Notes: generated from the sequence alone by a model not told the origin. Positions 1 through 6,081 are shown, counted from the first letter of the stretch. The stretch is DNA of 8,460 nucleotides from an uncultured Blautia sp. (GCA_934394545.1 CAKRRG010000094.1:1-8460); one strand, 5' to 3'. Numbers and translations: made by a program.

Positions 1-429
1 CTTCGGGAAGGGTATAAGCTTCATGTGAATGAGGTGGATGATGTGCTGAATGCCCCGGAGACAATGACAAAGGTGGCTATGTATAATGAGGAAGTGGATG
101 CAGCTGCAGGTGCAGAGGAAGCAAGAAAGAGATTTGGAGACAAGATCCAGATCATGGCTTCAGGAGATTACTGGGTGGATTTCGTGGATGTAAATTCCGG
201 TAAGGGAAATGCCCTTCAGAAGTTATGCAAACGCCTGGGGATTACCAGGAGAGAAGAGGTCGTAGCTTTTGGAGACAATTGTAATGATGTGAGTATGCTT
301 CTGGAAGCCGGAAAGAGTTATGCAGTTACCACTGCCCGGGAGGAGGCGAAGCAGGCAGCCAGGTATGTTCTGGAAAAGCCGGGCCCGGACAGTGTATTGA
401 ATGTGTTAAAGATGATTCTTGAGATGTAA
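1..429 (+). CDS. Cof-type HAD-family phosphatase, C-terminal part (partial at window start)
   Basis: The reading frame is open from base 1 and ends with TAA at 427-429, so this is the C-terminal 142 residues of a longer protein; a GTG at 25 is only an internal codon. The HAD motif III lysine lies in NSGKGNAL (Lys codon 202-204) and motif IV is GDNCND (Asp codons 274-276 and 286-288), which positions Mg2+ in the active site. The tail, AVTTAREEAKQAARYVLEKP, matches the usual end of Cof/YidA-like sugar-phosphate or flavin-phosphate phosphatases, where a cap domain sits between motifs II and III. The catalytic DxD motif must lie upstream of the window. Family assignment is firm, but the substrate cannot be told. 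A terminator follows 17 bp after the stop codon. Confidence 0.9.
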   Translation, partial: LREGYKLHVNEVDDVLNAPETMTKVAMYNEEVDAAAGAEEARKRFGDKIQIMASGDYWVDFVDVNSGKGNALQKLCKRLGITRREEVVAFGDNCNDVSMLLEAGKSYAVTTAREEAKQAARYVLEKPGPDSVLNVLKMILEM

Positions 430-446
430 GATTAAAGTGAAGAAAG

Positions 447-480
447 AATCCGGGCTGTATTTGGTGCAGTCTGGATTTTT
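447..480 (+). terminator. Rho-independent terminator after the HAD phosphatase gene
   Basis: An 11-bp stem, AATCCGGGCTG (447-457) with CAGTCTGGATT (467-477), contains two G-T pairs and is followed by a run of T ending at 480. It ends the upstream transcript. The next ribosome binding site begins only about 15 bp later, so the lyase gene either has a promoter overlapping this hairpin or depends on read-through; I see no convincing promoter in the gap. Confidence 0.75.
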
Positions 481-508
481 GTATAAGTAAGGTCAGGAGG
501 AGTCAAAA

Positions 509-1732
509 ATGAAATACGATTTTACCAGTATTTTAAACCGCAGGGGAATGGATGCGATTGCGGTAGATGCACCCTTTGAGAAAGCGTGCTTTAATCATGA
601 TTATTTTGCAGGGGTTACATTAAAAGAGGGAATGGACTGGATTCCCATGTGGGTGGCAGATATGAATTTTCCTACTGTTCCCACAGTGCAGGAGGCTGTT
701 GTTAAAAGAATGCAGCATCCGGCATTTGGATACTTTTCCCCTCGAAAAGAATATTTTCAGGAGATCATCAGGTGGCAGGAGACAAGAAATGGAGTCACAG
801 GCCTTACAAAAGAGTGCATTGGATATGAGAATGGTGTGCTTGGCGGCGTTGTAAGTGCATTGAATGTGCTTTGCTCCAAAGGAGACAGCGTACTTTTGCA
901 TTCTCCTACTTATATTGGATTTACCGGTGCACTTACCAATAATGGCTATCACATTGTGCATAGCCAGCTGAAAAAAGATGAGAACAAGGTGTGGCGCATG
1001 GATTTTGAGGATATGGAAAAGAAAATCGTTGAAAACCATATTCATGCCTGTATTATGTGCAGTCCGCATAATCCCACTGGACGTGTCTGGGAAATGTGGG
1101 AGTTGGAGAAAGCCATGGAGCTTTTCAAAAAGCATGACGTGTACGTGATTTCCGATGAAATCTGGTCGGATCTGATTCTGGGGGAGAATAAACATATTCC
1201 TACCCAGATGATTTCGGAGGATGCCAGAAACAGGACCATTGCTATGTATGCACCGTCGAAAACCTTTAATCTGGCCGGATTGATCGGAAGCTATCATATT
1301 GTTTATAATTCCTGGCTACGTGACCGTTTGGATAAGGAGTCCAGCCTCAGCCATTATAATGAGATGAATATGCTTTCCATGTATGCCCTGATGGGTGCTT
1401 ACAGACCGGAAGGATATGAGTGGGTGGACGAGCTTCGTCAGGTTCTGACGGAAAATGTGAATTTTGCCTGTGATTTTATTGAGGAGCATTTCCAGGGCGT
1501 GGAGTTGTCAAGGCCTCAGGGAACTTATATGCTGTTTCTGGATTGTGAAAAGTGGTGCAAGGAACGTGGAAAAACCATAGATGAGCTACAGAAGGCTGGT
1601 CTTGAAGTTGGCGTTATGTGGCAGGATGGCAGACCCTTCCATGGGGAGTATGGAATCCGCATGAATCTGGCATTGCCACTGTCGCGGGTAAAGGAAGCCT
1701 TTGAAAGACTTGACAAATATGTATTCCACTGA
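509..1732 (+). CDS. patB: PatB/MalY-type PLP-dependent C-S beta-lyase
   Basis: A 407-residue fold-type I aminotransferase-like enzyme. PatB/MalY members cleave the C-S bond of cystathionine, cysteine or cysteine conjugates, giving a thiol (or H2S), pyruvate and ammonia in the cytoplasm. Visible motifs: IPMWVADMNFPT near the N-terminus, typical of this subfamily; SPHNPTGR with Asn188; SDEIWSD with Asp216, which contacts the pyridine nitrogen; APSKTFNLAGL with Lys251 as the Schiff-base lysine; and a C-terminal GIRMNLALP with the carboxylate-binding Arg. The length is normal for the family. The ATG at 509 is preceded by AGGAGG (495-500) at ideal spacing. Whether it acts in methionine biosynthesis or in cysteine/cystine degradation cannot be decided. 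Its last codons overlap the start of the PAS remnant. Confidence 0.93.
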   Translation: MKYDFTSILNRRGMDAIAVDAPFEKACFNHDYFAGVTLKEGMDWIPMWVADMNFPTVPTVQEAVVKRMQHPAFGYFSPRKEYFQEIIRWQETRNGVTGLTKECIGYENGVLGGVVSALNVLCSKGDSVLLHSPTYIGFTGALTNNGYHIVHSQLKKDENKVWRMDFEDMEKKIVENHIHACIMCSPHNPTGRVWEMWELEKAMELFKKHDVYVISDEIWSDLILGENKHIPTQMISEDARNRTIAMYAPSKTFNLAGLIGSYHIVYNSWLRDRLDKESSLSHYNEMNMLSMYALMGAYRPEGYEWVDELRQVLTENVNFACDFIEEHFQGVELSRPQGTYMLFLDCEKWCKERGKTIDELQKAGLEVGVMWQDGRPFHGEYGIRMNLALPLSRVKEAFERLDKYVFH

Positions 1733-2069
1733 GATTCTTTATATGAATCCCAGGGCTGTAGAGAATTATCATAAATGGGGCGGTGAGGCTCTGGTAGGAA
1801 AGTGTCTTATGAACTGCCACAATCCAAAGTCTAAGGAAATGATCGAAAAAGTGATCGCATGGTTTCAGGAAGATAAGGGCCATAACCAGATCCACACCTT
1901 TTATAATGAAAAGCAGGCGAAGGATGTGTATATGGTAGCACTTCGTGACGAGGATGGAACTTTGATAAATTTGTCTTGCTATTTAGTGTGTTGGTTGTTA
2001 CCCCGCACGCGATTTCACAATGTATATTCACCGCCGTGCGTCCAGGCGTTCCGGCAAGCTAATGACTAA
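1719..2069 (+). pseudogene. PAS-domain protein remnant, shortened at both ends and running into the structured element
   Basis: From 1719 the frame encodes EILYMNPRAVENY, GKCLMNCHNPKS and DVYMVALRDEDGTLI, which read as the central and late strands of a PAS domain similar to the one found in DUF438-type proteins (conserved NCH-PKS block). The frame is closed by TAA at 1689-1691, so the usual first PAS strand (about 15-25 residues) is absent. The ATG at 1719 overlaps the 3' end of the lyase gene, and a TTG at 1701 with AAGGA upstream is an alternative start. After codon 1977-1979 the frame enters the element, which supplies about 29 unrelated residues up to a stop at 2067-2069. The final PAS strand is missing. 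It is most likely a decaying fragment, although a short translated protein coupled to the lyase cannot be excluded. Confidence 0.6.
1982..1993 (+). repeat. Left terminal inverted repeat of the element
   Basis: TTTAGTGTGTTG, flanked on the outside by TA at 1980-1981. It matches the right end exactly in reverse complement; with the outer CTA/TAG included the match is 15 bp. Confidence 0.8.
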
Positions 2070-2187
2070 CTACGACTAAGATGCTCAGGAAAGCCTTCGC
2101 GCCTAAGTCTCCGTAAGTCATGGATCTCGCCTCCACTAAAACCGCTCTTAAAATGCACTGCTACATGAATATACATTGTAAAATCGC
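2009..2187 (+). repeat. Hairpin unit A of the element (inverted copy of unit B)
   Basis: A long rod-like hairpin. The closing stem pairs 2009-2031 with 2165-2187 over about 21 of 23 positions. Further in, ATGACT pairs with AGTCAT, GACT (2074-2077) with AGTC (2106-2109), GATGC (2080-2084) with GCGCC (2099-2103, imperfect), and AGG (2087-2089) with CCT (2094-2096) around the tetraloop AAAG (2090-2093). Aligned without gaps to the reverse complement of 2363-2541, about 119 of 179 bases agree by hand count. Confidence 0.8.
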
Positions 2188-2362
2188 TGGTTACTGGCAG
2201 AGGGAAGAAAGAAACAGTAACGACAACCATGGGATGGGGTGACGTAGTTGGTATCCCGCATATTTACTGGCTTTTCTAATCTATCGTTGTCAAAAAGTAT
2301 AGGGAAACCAACACATGTAACCACCACCCCGGTGAAAGTTTCTATGTACCAGCCAGTACACA

Positions 2363-2541
2363 GCATTTGGGCAATGTGTATTACTTCAGCGAGCCATTTC
2401 AGGCGCGCCCTTAGCGTAGGCGAAATCCAGCGCTTACGTAGACTTATGCGTGAGGGCTTTCCCGAACGCATTAGTCGAAGTTAGCAATTAGTTCGCTGGA
2501 GCGTTGCGCCGGCGAGTGAGTAATACACATTGTCCAAATGC
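2363..2541 (-). repeat. Hairpin unit B of the element (inverted copy of unit A)
   Basis: Same length as unit A. The closing stem pairs 2363-2385 with 2519-2541 at all 23 positions, counting one G-U. The apex on the plus strand has GACT (2441-2444) with AGTC (2473-2476), TGCGT with ACGCA (2466-2470), and GGG (2454-2456) with CCC (2461-2463) around CTTT. Several stem pairs differ from unit A but remain paired, for example A-T in A against G-C in B at the apex. Confidence 0.8.
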
Positions 2542-2561
2542 GTCCCTCCTGAAAAACTTTT

Positions 2562-2573
2562 CAACACACTAAA
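2562..2573 (-). repeat. Right terminal inverted repeat of the element
   Basis: CAACACACTAAA, the exact reverse complement of 1982-1993, followed by TA at 2574-2575. Between this repeat and unit B (2542-2561) the sequence is not related to the corresponding left spacer (1994-2008). Confidence 0.8.
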
Positions 2574-2577
2574 TAGT

Positions 2578-2626
2578 AAAAAGCATATGAGTTTATCCGT
2601 AAACAGATAAGCCTCATATGCTTTTT
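2578..2626. terminator. Bidirectional Rho-independent terminator
   Basis: AAAAAGCATATGAG (2578-2591) pairs perfectly with CTCATATGCTTTTT (2613-2626), with a smaller inner stem TTATC/GATAA. There is a T run on both strands, so it can end transcription rightward from the lyase/PAS/element side and leftward from the COG2426 gene. The right end of the inserted element lies 1 bp outside this hairpin. Confidence 0.85.
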
Positions 2627-2677
2627 ATATGTCTGTTTTTATAAAAAAGCTTCTATACAGCTGCAGAGCGTTTGTGA

Positions 2678-3154
2678 TCAGCTGAACACTGCAAAAAGTG
2701 CCCCGAACAAACCTGCGCTTGCAGCACCCATGATCACGCCTGCAAGGAGAACTCCAAGCATTACGGCAAGGATACTGGACTTGAAATCCATGTCAAGAAG
2801 GCTGGCAGCTAATGTTCCTGTCCAGGCTCCAGTGCCGGGAAGGGGGATTCCTACGAAGAGCAGAAGTGCCACAAATAAACCGCGGCCGGCTTTCGCCTGA
2901 AGAGCCTTTCCGCCCTTTTCGCCCTTCTCAAGACAGAAAGTGAAGAAGCGCCCGATCACCGGTTTATCCTTTCCCCATTCCAGAACCTTACGTGCGAAGA
3001 AATAGATGAATGGTACCGGGATCATGTTTCCGATGATGGCAATGATGTATGCCGGAAGCAGCGGGATTCCAAAGCCTACAGCATAAGGAATTGCACCACG
3101 CAGTTCAATCAGCGGCACCATGGAAATCAGAAAAACAATCAGATAATTTTTCAT
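2678..3154 (-). CDS. COG2426 small integral membrane protein (putative small multidrug export family)
   Basis: A 158-residue hydrophobic protein of the family annotated as small multi-drug export proteins (PF06695); the export role of that family is not well established. Typical family blocks are visible: PLIELRGAIPYAVG at residues 14-27 and VGIPLPGTGAWTGTLAA at 101-117. Membrane segments are likely at about 1-18, 30-54, 91-118 and 126-155, with a basic, charged loop at 55-91. The ATG at 3154 is chosen over an upstream ATG at 3199 because AGAGGAGAT lies just before it on the minus strand and the family normally begins with MKNYL-like sequence. It is divergent from the metal operon and ends at the bidirectional terminator. 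The substrate is unknown. Confidence 0.88.
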   Translation of the reverse strand: MKNYLIVFLISMVPLIELRGAIPYAVGFGIPLLPAYIIAIIGNMIPVPFIYFFARKVLEWGKDKPVIGRFFTFCLEKGEKGGKALQAKAGRGLFVALLLFVGIPLPGTGAWTGTLAASLLDMDFKSSILAVMLGVLLAGVIMGAASAGLFGALFAVFS

Positions 3155-3207
3155 GTTTAAATCTCCTCTAATTCGATACAATAACATATATAAAATCAAT
3201 CTGGTTT

Positions 3208-3234
3208 ATTATACATGAAAACCGTCCTATTGAA
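3208..3234 (-). promoter_or_regulatory. Possible promoter for the COG2426 gene
   Basis: Read on the minus strand: TTCAAT (3234-3229) and a perfect TATAAT (3213-3208), separated by only 15 bp. The -10 box is good; the short spacer and imperfect -35 box lower confidence. Confidence 0.4.
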
Positions 3235-3267
3235 CAGAGGAAAAATAAAGAATTTCAGGGAAAACTA

Positions 3268-3295
3268 TTGACAGATTTAAGATAAATGCTATAAT
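3268..3295 (+). promoter_or_regulatory. Promoter of the HMA / P-type ATPase / ArsR operon
   Basis: A perfect TTGACA (3268-3273) and TATAAT (3290-3295) with 16-bp spacing. The start of transcription is expected near 3302, directly inside the adjacent palindromic operator, so this strong promoter should be silent when the repressor is bound. Confidence 0.88.
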
Positions 3296-3304
3296 AAACT
3301 CAAA

Positions 3305-3326
3305 CATATGAATAATTGTTCATATG
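3305..3326. promoter_or_regulatory. ArsR/SmtB-type operator (CadC/CzrA-like 12-2-12 palindrome)
   Basis: CATATGAATAATTGTTCATATG is an almost perfect palindrome and closely follows the known ArsR/SmtB operator pattern with ATATGAA...TTCATAT half sites. It begins 9 bp after the -10 box and covers the expected transcription start. The natural ligand is the ArsR protein encoded at the end of the same operon; release on Zn/Cd/Pb binding would give induction. Confidence 0.88.
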
Positions 3327-3359
3327 ATAAAGAGAACATTTTTAAAGGAGACCATTACC

Positions 3360-3578
3360 ATGAAGAAAACCTACAAAATCGATGTTGATTGTGCAAACTG
3401 TGCGAACAAAATGGAAGATGCTGCAAAGAACACTGCAGGTGTTAAAGATGCAACTGTAAACTTCATGACTCTGAAAATGATCGTTGAGTTTGAAGATGGA
3501 CAGGAGCCGAAGGTGGTTATGCAGGAAGTTCTGAAGAACTGTAAGAAGGTAGAAGACGACTGCGAGATCTTTTTATAA
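3360..3578 (+). CDS. Free heavy-metal-associated (HMA) domain protein
   Basis: A 72-residue cytoplasmic protein that is a single HMA fold. It has the metal-binding loop DCANCAN with Cys11 and Cys14, then KMEDAAKNTAGV and ATVNF, the usual helix and strand blocks. The loop lacks the GMTC signature of copper chaperones, and the tail is acidic and carries Cys61 and Cys68 (EDDCEIFL), features seen in Zn/Cd-type HMA domains. The next gene encodes an ATPase with no HMA domain of its own, so this looks like its detached metal-binding domain or delivery partner. The ATG at 3360 is preceded by AAAGGAG (3344-3350); an ATG at 3324 overlaps the operator and is unlikely. It is the first gene of the operon. 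Confidence 0.88.
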   Translation: MKKTYKIDVDCANCANKMEDAAKNTAGVKDATVNFMTLKMIVEFEDGQEPKVVMQEVLKNCKKVEDDCEIFL

Positions 3579-3628
3579 GAAACAATGGGGAAAAGCAGTT
3601 ACTGGGCACAGAGTGAACAGTAAGACAA

Positions 3629-3697
3629 TGACCGGACAGGATGTACTCTGTCCGGTCACTCAAACGAATTAAGTGAATGTGTCGCTTGCTGGCGACA
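3629..3697 (+). other. Two hairpins in the HMA-ATPase intercistronic gap
   Basis: TGACCGGACAG (3629-3639) pairs perfectly with CTGTCCGGTCA (3648-3658), and TGTCGC (3680-3685) pairs with GCGACA (3692-3697). Neither is followed by a T run, so they are not ordinary terminators. In an operon with a small first gene such stems commonly protect the upstream mRNA end or mark a processing site, which would allow more HMA protein than ATPase; that role is inferred. Confidence 0.55.
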
Positions 3698-3707
3698 TCA
3701 CCATAAT

Positions 3708-3738
3708 GGAGGCCATGCCTTGAGGGCATGTGAAGAAT
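3708..3738 (+). promoter_or_regulatory. Translation initiation region of the ATPase with a hairpin between the Shine-Dalgarno sequence and the start
   Basis: GGAGG (3708-3712) is 26 nt from the ATG at 3739, too far for normal initiation. Between them CATGCC (3714-3719) pairs with GGCATG (3725-3730). If this stem forms, the effective distance becomes 9 nt (one base before and eight after the stem), which is ideal. The stem also contains two start-stop mini-frames, ATG CCT TGA at 3715 and ATG TGA at 3728. A GTG at 3730 is the alternative ATPase start. Confidence 0.5.
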
Positions 3739-5607
3739 ATGAATAAAAAACAGAAAAAGGTTCTGGTCAGAATCATTGTAACCATTGTACTTTTGGTGCT
3801 GTTACACTTCCTTCCTGTAGAAGGCTATGCCCGAATGACACTTTACATGGTTCCGTATCTGGTGATCGGTTATGATATTCTGAAAAAAGCGTCTAAGGGA
3901 ATTATGAACCGTCAGATATTTGACGAAAACTTTTTGATGGCAGTAGCTACAATCGGTGCCATTGCCCTTGGAGATTACCAGGAAGGTACAGCGGTTATGC
4001 TGTTTTACCAGATTGGGGAACTTTTTCAGAGCTACGCTGTTGGAAAAAGCAGGAGAAACATCAGTGAGCTGATGGATATCCGCCCGGATTACGCAAATAT
4101 CGAGCAGGACGGCAAACTGGAGAAGGTAGACCCGGACGAGGTAGAGATTGGAACTATTATCGTGGTTCAGCCAGGAGAGAAGATTCCAATTGACGGAATT
4201 ATTGAAGACGGAACTTCCACATTAAATACAAGCGCACTGACCGGGGAAAGCCTTCCACGAGATGCAAAAGCGGGAAATGAGGTCATCAGTGGCTGCATCA
4301 ACATGACAGGTGTATTGAAAATCCGCACCACGAAAGAATTCGGTGAATCTACTGTTTCCAAGATCCTGGATCTTGTTGAGAACTCCAGCTCCAAGAAATC
4401 CAGATCTGAAAACTTTATTTCAAAATTTGCAAAATATTATACCCCGGCTGTGTGCTACAGTGCTCTGGCACTTGCAATCATTCCTCCTCTTTGCAGAATG
4501 CTGTTTATGGGACTTTCACCGGAATGGGGAGACTGGATCTACCGTGCCCTGACATTTCTGGTAATCAGCTGCCCGTGTGCATTGGTGATCAGTATTCCGC
4601 TTAGCTTTTTTGCTGGAATCGGCGGTGCCAGCAATCAGGGCGTTCTGGTAAAAGGTTCTAATTATCTGGAAACGCTTTCCCAGACAAAGATTGTTGTTTT
4701 TGATAAGACTGGCACTATGACAAAGGGTGTATTTGAGGTCAGCGGAATCCATCACAGTGAGATGGAGGATGCAAAGCTTCTGGAATATGCAGCATATGCA
4801 GAGTGTTCTTCCTCACATCCCATCAGCAAGAGCCTTCAGAAGGCATATGGGAAACCGATTGACCGTAACCGTGTCACAGACATTGAAGAAATCGGTGGAA
4901 ATGGTGTTATTGCAAAGGTGGACGGCGTGTCTGTAGCTGCTGGTAATGCGAAATTGATGAACCGTCTGGGGATTGCGTACAAAGAGTGCCATCATATAGG
5001 AACAGTTGTCCATATGGCTGTAGATGGAAAATATGCCGGACACATTCTGATTTCTGATATTATCAAGCCTCATGCAAAAGAAGCAATTGCCAGTCTGAAA
5101 AAGGCCGGTATTACCAGAACCGTTATGCTCACCGGTGATTCTAAGAAGGTTGCGGATTCTGTGGCTGCCCAGCTTGGAATCAGTGAGGTTCACAGTGAAC
5201 TTCTTCCGGCAGACAAGGTTTCCAGAGTGGAAGAGCTTTTGGACAAGAAATCAGAGAAGGAGAAGCTGGCTTTCGTTGGGGATGGAATTAACGATGCACC
5301 GGTTCTTTCAAGAGCTGACATTGGTATTGCCATGGGTGCTCTTGGCTCTGACGCTGCAATCGAGGCTGCCGATGTAGTTCTTATGGACGATGATCCGCTG
5401 AAGATTGCCAAGGCAATCCGCATTGCGAAAAAATGTATGCGCATTGTATACGAGAATATTTATTTCGCAATCGGAATCAAGGTGATCTGCCTTGTACTTG
5501 GCGCATTTGGTATTGCAAATATGTGGGTTGCTATTTTCGCAGATGTGGGAGTTATGGTGCTGGCGGTTCTGAATGCGATCCGTACCTTGTTTGTAAAGAA
5601 TCTGTGA
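3739..5607 (+). CDS. cadA: P1B-type heavy-metal ATPase, Zn/Cd/Pb efflux type, lacking an N-terminal HMA domain
   Basis: A 622-residue membrane pump that uses ATP to export divalent soft metals. Visible in order: N-terminal membrane helices at about 10-60; actuator motif TGES at 168-171; CPC at 278-280 in the membrane metal site; phosphorylated Asp322 in DKTGTMT; HP at 360-361 in SSHPIS, which helps bind ATP; and hinge GDGINDAP with Asp515 and Asp519. In the last membrane pair, FADVGVMVLAVLNAIR carries Asp602. An acidic residue here with CPC is the signature of the P1B-2 (ZntA/CadA) group, rather than copper pumps, which carry different residues. The usual N-terminal HMA domain is missing and is provided separately by the gene at 3360-3578. 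The start is ATG 3739 or GTG 3730 (three residues longer). The ArsR gene follows after 50 bp, with only a small GGGG/CCCC hairpin between. Confidence 0.93.
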   Translation: MNKKQKKVLVRIIVTIVLLVLLHFLPVEGYARMTLYMVPYLVIGYDILKKASKGIMNRQIFDENFLMAVATIGAIALGDYQEGTAVMLFYQIGELFQSYAVGKSRRNISELMDIRPDYANIEQDGKLEKVDPDEVEIGTIIVVQPGEKIPIDGIIEDGTSTLNTSALTGESLPRDAKAGNEVISGCINMTGVLKIRTTKEFGESTVSKILDLVENSSSKKSRSENFISKFAKYYTPAVCYSALALAIIPPLCRMLFMGLSPEWGDWIYRALTFLVISCPCALVISIPLSFFAGIGGASNQGVLVKGSNYLETLSQTKIVVFDKTGTMTKGVFEVSGIHHSEMEDAKLLEYAAYAECSSSHPISKSLQKAYGKPIDRNRVTDIEEIGGNGVIAKVDGVSVAAGNAKLMNRLGIAYKECHHIGTVVHMAVDGKYAGHILISDIIKPHAKEAIASLKKAGITRTVMLTGDSKKVADSVAAQLGISEVHSELLPADKVSRVEELLDKKSEKEKLAFVGDGINDAPVLSRADIGIAMGALGSDAAIEAADVVLMDDDPLKIAKAIRIAKKCMRIVYENIYFAIGIKVICLVLGAFGIANMWVAIFADVGVMVLAVLNAIRTLFVKNL

Positions 5608-5657
5608 AATCATAGTTGGGGATTTTGCCCCGTCATCAATTTATTGAGGTATATAGA

Positions 5658-6029
5658 ATGAAAAAAGATCCAGACAAAGAAGTAGAAATCTGTGATTGCT
5701 GTGAGGTTCATGAGAATCTGCTTCAGCTTGTAAATGATACAATTCCGGAGGAAAATGAGCTGTATGATCTTGCGGAGCTGTTTAAGGTATTCGGAGATTC
5801 TACCAGAATCCGAATTCTGTTTGTTTTATTTGAGGCAGAGGTGTGCGTGTGTGATCTGGCGAAGGCTCTGAATATGACCCAGTCGGCTATTTCTCATCAG
5901 CTTCGCATTCTGAAGCAGAATAAGCTGGTAAAAAGCCGCAGAGAGGGAAAATCCATTTTTTACTCTCTGGCTGACGAGCATGTGCGGACCATTATTGACC
6001 AGGGACGTGAGCATATAGAGGAAGATTAA
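5658..6029 (+). CDS. CadC/SmtB-like ArsR-family metal-sensing repressor with two metal sites
   Basis: A 123-residue winged-helix repressor. The DNA-binding part is LAKALNMTQSAISHQLRILKQNKLVKSRREGKSIFYSL. Two sensing sites known from CadC/SmtB are both visible. The alpha-3N site has Cys12, Cys14 and Cys15 in the N-terminal arm plus Cys63 and Cys65 in EVCVCDL. The alpha-5 dimer site is DEHVRTIIDQGREHIEE, with Asp106, His108, His119 and Glu122 at exactly the SmtB spacing. This predicts response to Cd/Pb/Zn. The ATG at 5658 has GAGG (5646-5649) 8 bp upstream; an extension to TTG 5616 has no better site. As the last gene of the operon it should repress its own promoter through the palindrome at 3305-3326. 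No terminator is visible between its stop and the next promoter, so some read-through is possible. Confidence 0.92.
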   Translation: MKKDPDKEVEICDCCEVHENLLQLVNDTIPEENELYDLAELFKVFGDSTRIRILFVLFEAEVCVCDLAKALNMTQSAISHQLRILKQNKLVKSRREGKSIFYSLADEHVRTIIDQGREHIEED

Positions 6030-6040
6030 AAAAATAAGGG

Positions 6041-6069
6041 TTGACGCCTGGAGGACTATTTGCTATATT
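6041..6069 (+). promoter_or_regulatory. Promoter of the riboswitch / cation exchanger unit
   Basis: TTGACG (6041-6046) and TATATT (6064-6069) at the ideal 17-bp spacing, starting 12 bp after the repressor stop codon. Transcription should begin near 6076, just before the aptamer. Confidence 0.82.
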
Positions 6070-6081
6070 GTACAAGGATAT

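Larger units (their letters stand above)
1979..2576. mobile_element. ORF-less structured insertion element with perfect terminal inverted repeats (MITE-like, unclassified)
   Basis: CTATTTAGTGTGTTG at 1979-1993 is the exact reverse complement of 2562-2576. If the outer TA (1980-1981 and 2574-2575) is taken as a duplicated target, the repeat proper is 12 bp (1982-1993 and 2562-2573) and the element is 592 bp. No protein of any credible family is encoded on either strand, and CpG-rich words are frequent compared with the neighbouring genes. Inside are two homologous 179-bp hairpin units in inverted orientation (2009-2187 and 2363-2541) and a central part (2188-2362) that is itself partly palindromic. 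The element interrupts or abuts a PAS gene remnant and ends right at a terminator hairpin. It could be a non-autonomous transposon moved by an IS630/Tc1-like enzyme (which use TA targets), or a mobile structured RNA. I do not recognise the family. Confidence 0.75.

Noticed and set aside
620..1297. A 225-codon open frame on the minus strand inside the lyase gene
   Set aside because: It is antisense to a well-supported enzyme gene, has no plausible ribosome binding site and reads as low-quality Cys/His/Asn-rich sequence typical of a shadow frame.
2148..2484. Open frames on both strands inside the element (2248-2484 plus, 2148-2471 minus)
   Set aside because: They overlap the hairpin units, have no protein-like composition or good start sites, and are by-products of the repeat structure.
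2508..2530. Resemblance of GGCGAGTGAGTAATACACAT to a 16S rRNA segment
   Set aside because: The likeness is limited to a few bases and the surroundings belong to the inverted-repeat unit, so it is a coincidence.
1987..2569. Group II intron starting with GTGTG next to a terminator hairpin, as class C introns do
   Set aside because: Both ends start with the same GTGTG because of the inverted repeat, no domain V-like hairpin or reverse transcriptase is present, and the twin inverted units do not fit intron architecture.
3629..3658. The 11-bp hairpin after the HMA gene as a transcription terminator
   Set aside because: There is no T run after it and the downstream ATPase has no promoter of its own that I can see.
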